This document shows, piece by piece, positions 14,191-26,100 of a DNA stretch of 64,000 nt. The position numbers and the translations under genes are program-made. The notes beneath the pieces are model-generated. The model saw only the letters and a list, made by a program, of their open reading frames with translations, made no database searches and had not been told where the DNA came from. The stretch comes from Protula sp. h YS-2021. Taxonomy: Eukaryota > Annelida > Polychaeta > Sabellida > Serpulidae. Within the stretch, counting starts at the first letter, position 1, and each line of letters begins with the position of its first letter. Location: NCBI GenBank assembly GCA_949752745.1, contig OX457027.1, positions 17,068,603 to 17,132,602 on the forward strand, given 5' to 3'.

Positions 14191-17100
14191 GGACGCCATC
14201 CGCAGACCGATAGGAATACCCCAGCTTACGGGTACCGTAAGCTGGGCTAAAAACTGTAGGGCGAAATGCATTTTGAAGTTTTTTTCTTCAAAAATTCTCC
14301 AAAAATACAAAAATTGTCCGATCGACTAAAAAAGTATGGATCGTATGCCGGACCCCTTAGGGGTGCTTCGTGCCAAAAATAAACGAAATTGGATCAAAAC
14401 TGCAGGTGGAGATACATTTTAAATTTTTTTCTGCAAAATTTCCCCAAATATTAAAAATTATCCGATCGACTAGAATACTGAAAAGCAAAAGTCGTACGCA
14501 CGATTCCTGAGGGAAACCTCATATCGAAAATAAATGATATGGGTTCGAAAATATAAGAGATGCTTTTTGAATTATTTTTGAAAATTTTTCTTTAAAAATT
14601 CACCAAAAATACAAAAATTGTCTGACCGATTAAAAAAGCACAAGGAGTATGTATGATCCCCCAAGGGTGCCTCATACCAAAAATGAACGACATCGGATTA
14701 AAAATGCAGGTGGAGATACATTTTATAATTTTTTTCTTCAAAAATTATCCTAAAAATTAGAAAATTATCCGATCGACTAGAAAAGCACAAGCCGTACGCA
14801 CGATCCATTAGGGAAACCTCAATCTGAAAATAAATGATATCGGTTCACAAATGTAAGAGGAGACGCATTTTGAATTATTTTTGAAAATTTTTCTTAAAAA
14901 ATTCACCAAAAATACAAAAATTATCCTATCGATTAAATCATATGCATGACCCCTCAGGGGTGCCTCATACCAATGAACGACATCGGATCGAAAATGTAGG
15001 ACGAGATACATTTTAAAATTTTTTCTTCAAAAATTTACCGAAAATTAAAAAATTATCCCATCGACTAGAAAACCACAAGCCGTTCGCATGACCTCCCAGG
15101 GATGCCTCACATTAAAGATAAATGACATCGGATAAGAACTGTAGGAGGAGATACATTGTGAAGAAAAGTTTAGTAAATAAAGAACTACCTAACGAACTAA
15201 CTAACTAAGGGACGCGGTCTGCAAACCGATAGGGAAACCCAGCTTACGCATAACGTAAGCTGAGCTAAAAAAGAAGTATAATACTTTTAAAAAGCATATT
15301 CTAGCAGCACTGCGACGGATTAATAGTAATACTATGATGAAAAGATTTTGAGATATCACCCTGACAAAAAAGTTTAAAGTGCGACAGACAGACAAACGGA
15401 CTGACATGTAAGAAACTGAACTCGAAGTGCATACATAGACATGAACTTTCTTCCTGTAAAGTTTGGTGAAGCTTCTTTTTTTAAGATTTCGCCCCGACAA
15501 AATAACTGCATACCGACGATTCGACGTACAGAACAATAGCAATAGCCTTCTGCCAGTATTGTGTGAGGGCTCAAAATTTTAAAAAAAGGGAACAGAATTG
15601 AAGGAAAAATATCAAAAGAAAAGTTATCAATAGAAAAAACTAAAATAAAAAAACTTTTTTGACGCTCACAAAAAAATTAAAGTGACATTTATGACATCGA
15701 GCAAAAAAAAGTATGGACGACGAAAAAAAAGTAGAAAAAGTATAAAAAAGTATGTATCTAAAAAAAAAGTATAATACTTTTAAAAAAGTATACTCTAGCA
15801 GCACTGCGCTTGCCACTCTCTGTTCAAATTTCAAGACAGAAAGTCTATTTTCGTGGAGATAGTTAAGATTTTACGAAAAAATGGTTTTTCGCCAAAATTT
15901 TCGCCAATTTTTTTTCAAAAAAAACAAAAAAAAAAACAAGAAAAGCATAGATTGCACATCCCCCGCCGCGCCCATCTACACCATATAAAGATACAGCCTG
16001 GACAAATTTGTCTGAAAAACAACAAAGTCCAAATTGTGAAAATCGCCAAAATTACACCTTTTGAAGAAATCGAAAAATAACCTGACGTTGCACAACTAAA
16101 TTTCGCCAATGACCAAAAAAAAAAAAAAAAGTAAAAGCCAGATAGGTAGTAATGCTTGCTACTCTCACCTAAAATTTCAAGACAGTAAGATTATTAGAGG
16201 TAGTTAACATTTTAAGAAAAAAACTGGGTTTTCGCCAATATATTCGCCAATTTTTGGCGAATCGCCAAAAAAATGTAATAGCCAGGTGGACACTTATGCA
16301 CCCTAGCTTCCACCCTAGTTTCCACCAAAACCTAGGAGAAGATACGTTGTCAATAATTTTGTTTTCGGCCAATATTTTCACCAATTTTTGGCGAATCGCC
16401 AAAAAAGTAATACGCTGGAGCTAACAAGACACGTAAACATTAACCACAGTTCACCCTGCCTTGCATGAGGGTAAATCAAAAAAAGTTAATGTCGTTTTAA
16501 TCACTATGTCGACTATGGTCGGTTCATATGCACACAACGTGCATTTTACGGCACATTTGTGTCATCGTTTATTCACTGAAACCTTCAAAATCAAATAAAC
16601 CCATCACAAACTACAAAAGATAAAAGATGTCTGCTGTTAAATATTGACTCTGAATAAAAATCGAATTTACACACTTTGGTCAAAGTGATTAATTAAGGCC
16701 TTGAAACTGTCGTCAAAAAATCAATGTACAATCAAACTGATAATTAATTAGCTGCTGTTTTCATTCCACGTTTTTCTCTTGCTACACAAGGTACTCTTAT
16801 ATAGATTCACAAAGCGACACCGAGTGGTATGAAGGAAAACTTACTATACTCCAGATCACAAGAGCTGGTTTTACTATGTGATAATAACTAAATATCGCCA
16901 GTCCTAAATAAGCGAACACAAGTGTCTCTGAAATAAAGAAAAAAAAACAACAACATGAAATTGTTAATAAACAAAAGCTTTGTCTGCATCAGGAAACAGC
17001 TTATTTCTATGGGACATTTTATGGGACGCGCTTTATTTTTGCCAGTTCCATTCACACGTCATCAGCGATACTTTTGTGAGTTTTAAGCTGAATATGGTTC

Positions 17101-20100
17101 AATCGTGTGATGAATTTGCAAAATACTGATATCATCTTTTTATATGTGGTTATTTTGGGACTTTACGAGTGCATTTCTCATTCTGGATTTAGGTCTGGTT
17201 TCCGTGACCTTGAGAATGGGGAAGCAGGTCCAGACCTGGCTTCACCCTAGTTAGAGCACGCACTACCTGTGATCAACGAGTTTCGGGTCTTTTTCCTACA
17301 TTCCTTGTGACTTTTACTCACTTTCAAAGTTTATTTCTGTTTGTTTTTAACTCGCACCAACTTCCGTCTGATAGGATCACAGTCTTACTTTAGTTGGCCG
17401 GGCGGGGAATGAGGAACAAGTTTAATTTTTCTCTGGTTGTATGGTTGTAATATCTCCGCCGCAGCAATGGCATGAATCACGGAAAGGTTTTTGACATGCC
17501 AGAATCAGACTCCGGCCTGATGCCAGCACCCTCCCTCCTACCTCCCCCCTCCCTCCTCCAACCTCCAGCGCATTGCTTACCTGCCATGAAGGCGATAGTT
17601 CTCCACATCTGCTGTACCGTCACTTGCGTCACAGGAGAAAGGTTTAGATGTGTGTAGTGTGACATCACAATACCTGAACACAGACAACTTATTCCATTTT
17701 CAATTGTGTTCTGGATGCAATTACTGTTTCCTTTTATAACAATTTATTTCGTCTTTTACTTAAAACTGTCTGTAAGAAATTTTTCACTACGTAAATAGAA
17801 CATTTTCTGCATAAACCTCGATAAAACTTAACCCAAATGCCGTTACATAAAGCTGTGAAGAAAAGACTGTATGGGAATCGTGTGACAGCGCACCGGCACC
17901 GAGTGACGGAGGAGAGTGTATGGCTATCGAGTGACAAAAGAGTGACGGAAGAAGAGAGCGTATGGGTTTCGAATGACAGGAGAAGAGAGTGTATGGGTAT
18001 CGAGTGACGGAAGAGGAGAGCGTATGGGTATCGAGTGACAGGAGAAGAGAGCGTATGGGTATCGAGTGACAGGAGAAGAGAGCGTATGGGTATCGAGTGA
18101 CGGAAGAGGAGAGCGTATGGGTATCGAGTGACAGGAGAAGAGAGCGTATGGGTATCGAGTGACAGGAGAAGAGAGCGTATGGGTATCAAGTGACAGAAAA
18201 ATTCAAATCTTAGCGTTATCACGTGGAATGAAATTTCAAAGAATGTGTTAATTTCTGAAAACAATACAGAAATACAAAAATCAATACAGAAAAAGTAGGC
18301 GTTTCACCTGCAAATAATATAGCCATGATGCCTGATAAATGCAGTCCTTCCGCCAGACCATAGGGAGCGTAAGCAAAAAGCAACATCAAACCGAACTCCA
18401 GCGACGGTGTCTTCCGCAGATCGATGAATTTAAGCATGTGCACTGCAGTTAAGGTTTTTCCAATGACAAAGGATAAGATTGCACTAATGAGGGCGAAGGC
18501 CACGCCTGTCATAATCAACGGATATGATTGCACTAATGAGGGCGAAGGCCAAGCCTATCGTACACAAAGGATATGATTGCACTAATAAGGGCGAAGGCCA
18601 CGCCTATCGTACACAAAGGATATGATTGCACTAATTAGGGCGAAGGCCAAGCCTATCGTACACAAAGGATATGATTGCACTAATGAGGGCGAAGGCCAAG
18701 CCTATCGTACACAAAGGATATGATTGCACTAATAAGGGCGAAGGCCACGCCTATCGTACACAAAGGATATGATTGCACTAATGAGGGCGAAGGCCAAGCC
18801 TATCGTACACAAAGGATATGATTGCACTAATAAGGGCGAAGGCCACGCCTATCGTACACAAAGGATATGATTGCACTAATTAGGGCGAAGGCCAAGCCTA
18901 TCGTACACAAAGGATATGATTGCACTAATAAGGGCGAAGGCCACGCCTATCGTACACAAAGGATATGATTGCACTAATAAGGGCGAAGGCCACGCCTATC
19001 GTACACAACGGATATGATTGCACTGATAAGGGCGAAGGCCACGCCTATCGTACACAAAGGATATGATTGCACTAATGAGGGCGAAGGCCACGCCTATCGC
19101 AGCCGACGCAAAGAACATGACGCAGAACTGACCCACTGCTGTGAAGAATATGGCGGCCCCTCCCAGGTGTGCCATAGACGGATCTGCCAGCCCCATCACC
19201 GTCCTGTCAAACAATGCCGCTTGTTTAGAACCGATATGCTATATCTGTGCTCGACCTTCAAGTTATTCGTAGCTACAAAATGTTTTATAAGATCTATTAA
19301 CTCGTAATTCCAACGCATTTAAACATCTTTCCCGGTGCTGAAAGAAGTTAACTGTACAGTTAACTGTAGACAAAAACTGGCTTATATGGCTTTATCATGC
19401 AAACGGTTTTATATAGATTTTCGTTCACAGATTAAATTTAATAATTTACTTTCGGATGTTCTGCTTTCCAACAGAGTGCACAACGAAATCACCTCACTGT
19501 ACACCTAACTTTTGTGAATACGGCCACTGAGACAGCTGACAGGACATCAGCTGGGCGATTGCAAGAAATTATTTATCAAGGCCAGTTAATGAAAAAAGCC
19601 GTAATTAACAGTGGAAAGTATTCCTACCTCGCCAGCACAATAGCCACGGCATCATTCAGTATACTCTCCCCGAACACCAACATGTAGAGGATGGGGTCCA
19701 CGTCCATGGCGCTGAAGATAGCCAAGGTGGCCACGGGATCGACGGCCGAGATCAGAGAGCCGAAGGTAAAACTCTCCAACAGGTCGAAGTGATACACAAC
19801 GCCAGCCTAAACACAAGAGGTCAAAGCGATACAGAACGCCAGCCTAAACACAAGAGGTTAAAGCGATACACAACGCCAGCCTAAACACAAGAGGTTAAAG
19901 CGATACACAACGCCAGCCTAAACACAAGAGGTTAAAGCGATTCACAACGCCAGCCTAAACACAAAAGGTCGAAGCGACACTAGGGGTGGCGATATTTATC
20001 GATACAGCGATATATCGTGATATATTTTCTCACGATACGTATCGCGATACAAATTTTGAAATATCGATATTTTTCGATATTTTCCGCTGCACGTTTAATT

Positions 20101-23100
20101 CAATATTTTTGGTGATGTGCTAACCAGTGATAAGTGTAATGCTGATGTTTATCACTTTACACACCATATTCGGCTGCTTTTCGTTTCAGATATATTTTCA
20201 CGAAATTTTTTTCATGTAAATTTCTGACTAAGTCGGCCAATTATAGTGTGATAGAACATGGATAATTTTTTGCTATATTTGATATTAACTGATTGAATAA
20301 TTGAATGATAACTTGATAAAAAGAACGTGAAATTTTGTGATTCAATGTCAGAGTAGACGCTGCGTTGTTATTTCAGTTTTAAATACAGAACTGTTGGTGT
20401 TTCAGGTTAAACATATACCAATCAGACATTTAAGTTTAGACACTCAATCAAACAGTCATTCTTAAAATTTAGTTATATACAGTATGCTGTTTGTGCAATG
20501 AGATTAATGTCCCTGATGTCACCCGAAACCACCATTGCCAACATACTTTTTTGTATTTGTTATAACGCCATTATCTATAACTGATCAATGCCGTAGGTAA
20601 GTGTTACAATTCCTGGAAATAAAGCCATAAAAAGCTGCATTTTTTCACTTTAAAAGAATTCAAAATATCGCGATATGTATCGCGATACACAGCCAATATC
20701 GCGATACGTATCGCGATACAGACTGAGCCGCGATACCCAACCCTAAGCGACACACAATGCCAGCCTAAACACAAGAGGTCAAAGCGATACACAACGCCAG
20801 CCGAAAAACAAGAGGTCAAAGCGATACACAACGCCAGCCTAAAAACAAGAGGTTAAAGCGACCCACAACGCCAGCCTAAACACAAGAGGTCGAAGCGATA
20901 CACAACGCCAGCCTAAACACAAGAGGTTAAAGCGATACACAACGCCAGCCTAAACACAAGAGGTTAAAGCGATACACAACGCCAGCCTAAACACAAGAGG
21001 TAAAAGCGATTCACAACGCCAGCCTAAACACAAAAGGTCGAAGCGACACACAATGCCAGCCTAAACACAAGAGGTCAAAGCGATACACAACGCCAGCCTA
21101 AAAACAAGAGGTCAAAGCGATACACAACGCCAGCCTAAAAACAAGAGGTTAAAGCGATACACAACGCCAGCCTAAACACAAAAGGTCAAAGCGATACACA
21201 ACGCCAGCCTAAAAACAAGAGGTCAAAGCGATACACAATGCCAGCCTAAACACAAGAGGTCGAAGCGACACACAACGCCAGCCTAAACACAAGAGGTCAA
21301 AGCGATACACAACGCAAGCCTAAAAACAAGAGGTCAAAGCGATACACAACGCCAGCCTAAAAACAAGAGGTTAAAGCGATACACAACGCCTGCCTAAACA
21401 CAAGAGGTTAAAGCGATACACAACGCCAGCCTGAACACAAGAGGTTAAAGCGATACAAAACGCCAGCCTAAACACAAGAGGTCAAAGCGATACACAACGC
21501 CAGCCTAAACTAGAGCAGTGTGCATAGCCCACATATCCCCTATAGGCCCCCCATCAGTTAAATACGGTCATCAATGTAAACCTTAGACATAGCACAAACT
21601 GAACAATACACTAGAAACGCCGTCTCTAATCGGTCCATTTCCATTGGGTCACTCTGGCCCATTTACAATGCCGATCCTTGTTACTGCCCAAAGAAGCTAC
21701 GCACCAAGTTTTATTAAAATCCCTGCATTTGTTCTTTAGATATCGTGTTAACAATAGTCAAAAATCAAGAGCTGAAATTTTCTAATTCCAGTTGGTGCAT
21801 TTTCCTTGGACGAACCCGGCCCATTTACAATACCGATCTGTGTTTGTTCCCATAGAAGCTACATACTAAGTTTCATTAAAATACTTAAAAAGTTATCGTG
21901 TTAACAAGTTGTTGATGACAGACCGACAGTCCAACACACGGTCGATCGCATATATTCCCCACATTCTGTGGGGAATAAAGAACACAGAAGGTCGAAGTGA
22001 TAGACAACGCCAGCCTAGACAACACAGCGCCATGAATGCTACAACACACTGGAATCCACTAACCACCAGCAGTTTTTACCTTCCTTTTCATATCAAAGTA
22101 CACTTTCAAACATACAAATAACGATGCCGCAACCTTTTATACTACATTCTTAGGTACAATTACTAATGTAAAAATAACTTTCCTATCTTCTGCAAATGCA
22201 CCTTGTTATTCTTACCATGCCAAGCAGGTAGACGCCACCGCCCACAACTACGGCTGAGATGATCGTGCCAAATATGGCAAATAGCAGAATGGTTCCTATG
22301 TTTTGAAAGAAATTGCCCTGAAACAAGTAAGGCATGACAGTATGATTCATATCAGCAGCATCGAACAGCACTAATTTTCTGCACCAGATCTTATTTGAGG
22401 TGAGAGAGTGCACTCCCACACTCCCACCGTCCAACCCCCCTCCCCCAACCATCCCCCCCCCCCCCCAGCAGCCTTCCGTGATGCTTACCACAGAACAAAC
22501 ATATCTCCTCCATCCCAATTTCAGAATAAATGCAGCTTGAACGCCATGAGAAATGATTGACACCCACAGCTATGTGGACCAGTTAAAAAATATTGACCTT
22601 TAGGTAAACATAGGTCACCTGGTCAAAATATTCCTCATATTGATTCAAACTAAGTCAACATCTACTTTATTGTACGACACTCAGAACCAGCAAACACGGG
22701 ACTGAAACTCGTTAGTTTTCTGCTCTCATTTACTTATCAAAAACGTTTGATCAGACTTGAAATGTCCGTGACTTTCTTTGTATTCATTTCATGACTGCCC
22801 GTATCTAAGCAAAGGACGTCTAATAGCGTCTAATAACCAACCTACCTTATGTAAGTTATATCCCGACTCAAATATGATTGGCGGTAAGAGTATTAAGAAA
22901 AACATAGTAGGTGGAAAGTGCTCCTCTGCTTGCCAGTTAGCTATACCAGCAATCATCAATAACTTCACTACCAGACCCACAAACAAACCTAACAAAATAT
23001 AGTATTATTATGAACAACTTTTCAACTGACTAATAAACGCAACAACATAACGACTATTTTCAACAACTTTAGACATGGTCAAAAAACAAAATCGCTTGTT

Positions 23101-26100
23101 TTTAAGATATGGGTATTACTCGAACGAAATGTTGTGCAAATTTCTTTCAACAAAAAAAATCTACATTATACCCGTCTTTGGGGAGAAAGGCACTTCTGCT
23201 ATAAGCTAATATTTCACTTAGATCCAGGTAGCAGTGGGAAGAACTCAAATACTGTGTCTTGTACAAGGTAAAGTCATTACACTCACTGCTTTCATATATA
23301 AACAAAAACAAACAAAAAACATGGCGTTCAAGTCAGTTAGCAGAACAAAATTAAATAATACAAAATAGTTACTAAGCAAGTAGATTGATTAGATGAAAGC
23401 TCACCTACAAATATCACAGCTACACTTTCCGGCAGATAGTGGAACTCTGTTTTCAATAACAGATGAACCACTAAAATACAAATTGCTGTAAGAGAAACAA
23501 ACAGGCGACACATTAAAGTAAGAATCTCATTTCTAGCGTTTCTGCAACACAATTTCAACTGCTTTGCATGACAGGTGTTCTACTCAGACTACTCTAACTT
23601 AATGGCCACGCACTCTATTTCATTAACGCTAGGTCTCGCAGATCTTCACCTCGAACAGGCTATCAGTTAATTTGATAATGCTTTTTAGTTACTTTTATCT
23701 TAACATCTTCCAAACTATACCAGCATCTTTTCAAACACCTAATCACCGTCATTCTACTTCTTGAAAAACAAATTAATCTCCAACACCATGAAAAAAAACC
23801 CCGTTGAAGACTAACCTAAGACTAACAGAATGAAGAAAATGGACATGCTCATGCTGCTCTCCTCTTCCGCCTCCCCGGACTCCGGCAGTTCTGCGGGTGA
23901 GCTCGTTGCCTGTCCATCACTTTTTGCGCGAGTTGTTGAGGTTGTGATATTGTTAGAATTGCTGGAAATCAAGATTACATTGCTTACAAAGGCGACACTT
24001 GCCCCCCCCCCCCCCCTGTCACAGACGACCGGATGAAGGTATCGACACGCAAAATACGTCTTGCACATCTACAAATGGTGAGGAATATTTTAGCATAGCA
24101 GTTGTATTCGCTCCCGTGTTTGAGATACAGATTACACAAAATAATGTACCTCAAGTGAGGATAGACAGACGGACGGACAAATCCAAATACTATAGTCTCC
24201 CGTTCCGCGATATGCAGCGGCGTGGGACTAATAAATGAGAAAAAAATAGATCGGCCACTGGTGGGGGCCCATAGGTATTGGTTCAGTCTCAAACGCGGAG
24301 GTTCTATGACAAAGCTCAATATCACTTGCACTGGGTAAATGTTCGTTGAAAAATTCATGTACCGTAATTTCCGGTGTATAAGCCGCACCGGTGTATAAGC
24401 CGCACCCCCTGAAATGGCACTAACTGTTTTTGAAATCGGTGTATAAGCCCGCACCGGTGTATAAGCCGCACCCATGATTTATTTTAATATACGTATATAT
24501 CTACATCCTTATATTTTCAACATATAAAAAAATAATAAAAAATATATAAAATTTCATGAACTAGGTTGAGTAACTTGTAGAATGCGTGTCATGAGTGAGT
24601 CTTATTTGTTGAGCCGAGTTTGTAACTGTTGTAGAACAAGTAACGATTTTTGAAAGTGTGACTGATGGAAAAAAAAAAAGATATTGAAGAAGCAACCTAA
24701 AAAATAATCAAAGTCATTTACACTTGTGGAAAGAGCTGCAGTTGGAACAAAAGCGAACCAGAAGCATTTTTATACCGAATCGGATAGCACGGTTTACTAC
24801 AACAATTTTTTCACTTTTTCAGTGTGTAAGTTGAAAGACCACTCTTTACCACACATGTGAATACAGTTCAGTACACCAGATATAGAGGGTTGGCTTTCTT
24901 CCCCGAAGTAAAATATTTCTTCCCTTCCATGGGAAGAAATATGGGAAAAAAGGAAGAAACCCCTTCTTCCGGTAAGAAATGTGAAAAAGCCGGAAGAAAC
25001 ATATTGATACAGTTGATTCAGGGACTCCCTACTCTAGTTAGAAAAAACAAATACACAAGTAAATAAATACTCAGGATGACCGTTTGCTGTAGTGAAGTTA
25101 AGTGTCCCAACACCCCTTGGCCAGTAGTTACTACGTCACCACTGACGCTGATGCCAAAAGTCTGTGAAGGTAGTTGCACAGACAGGAGCGACATTCACAT
25201 AAAAGCAACCACAATAAAAGAAAGTAAACGGACACTCCATAATCCTAAATAATCGGTGAGGCTGCCACTGTCAAAGTAACCTTTTGGAAAGATGTTTTGT
25301 TATTCCGCCATTTCTCAATTGTACAGTCCGGTTTGTCTCTAAAGAAAGGATTTCCCAAAGTGTTTGTTTTCCCTGAAAGACACCGAGGAAAGGGCTTGTC
25401 TCCGTTTGTGGCACATTACTGGGATTACATCCTTCTTTCCATGAAGAATTTTCAACGGTTTAAACACATAAATACTTCCTAAATTAGTTTTTAGGAACCC
25501 TTTGGAGTTTCTTCCCTAGATATGAGGCAAAAGGAATCATTCCTTATCTGAAAAAGGCTAAACTGGAAGTTTGTGGATGCCGTGTGTAAATATCTGAGAA
25601 TACGGGCACAACGAATGAACCACTTGAGATTTTTTTGTAATCAAAATTTAAACTGTGTTGAATGTATCTGTGCAGAGACTGCAGAGCACCAAGCATAAAA
25701 TATTGCAATATGAATCCTATCTTCTACCGGTATATTAAACTGTACAAAACTCAGACAGTGAGACTCTTCGAAGTCTTACTTATAGCTTCACGGATTAGGG
25801 AGTACGCGAAAAAAAATCACTTTGTCTCTTAAGTATAGACTTTTCAATACTTTAAGCAAACCAATATTTAATTAAATGATCATTTGGAACCCTTTAAAGT
25901 TTCTTCCACTTCTTCCCTAAATGGAACGAAGAAACTATTTTTTCCGTGTCGACCTGAAAAAAATTTGCCAACCCTGCAGTTATATCACATAATTAACATT
26001 TGCAGTACTCGTTCAGAAAAGCACTCTCAGACAAGTATCTCAAGGTTTTGCTCTCAATGCAGAACCGCATTTCGCATTTCAATTTTCAGGAACTGGAGCA

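Larger units (their letters stand above)
6780..15806. mobile_element. 9.0-kb TIR-bounded insertion carrying satellites
   Basis: The left end reads CAGTGCTGCTAGTACG and the right end, reversed, CAGTGCTGCTAGAGTATAC; both continue into A/T runs with AAAGTAT. The flanks are an exact 6-bp repeat CGCTTG (6,774-6,779 and 15,807-15,812). Removing the insertion restores one satellite unit (...ggtagtaacgcttgccactctc...) that matches 16,145-16,170. No transposase reading frame was seen. A second copy of the right end at about 15,275-15,318 indicates nesting. Confidence 0.7.

Noticed and set aside
17734..18264. A 176-codon frame with [22 protein letters not shown] repeats
   Set aside because: Produced by the 31-bp minisatellite in an SLC9A8 intron.
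18512..19110. CRISPR-like regular spacing
   Set aside because: Units abut without unique spacers and copy exon sequence; the genome is eukaryotic.
22436..22470. C/G homopolymer runs (also at 817, 5,407, 24,002, 33,517, 40,790, 52,799)
   Set aside because: Could be taken as G-quadruplex or regulatory elements, but their lengths may be unreliable in the assembly and they occur mostly as parts of repeats.
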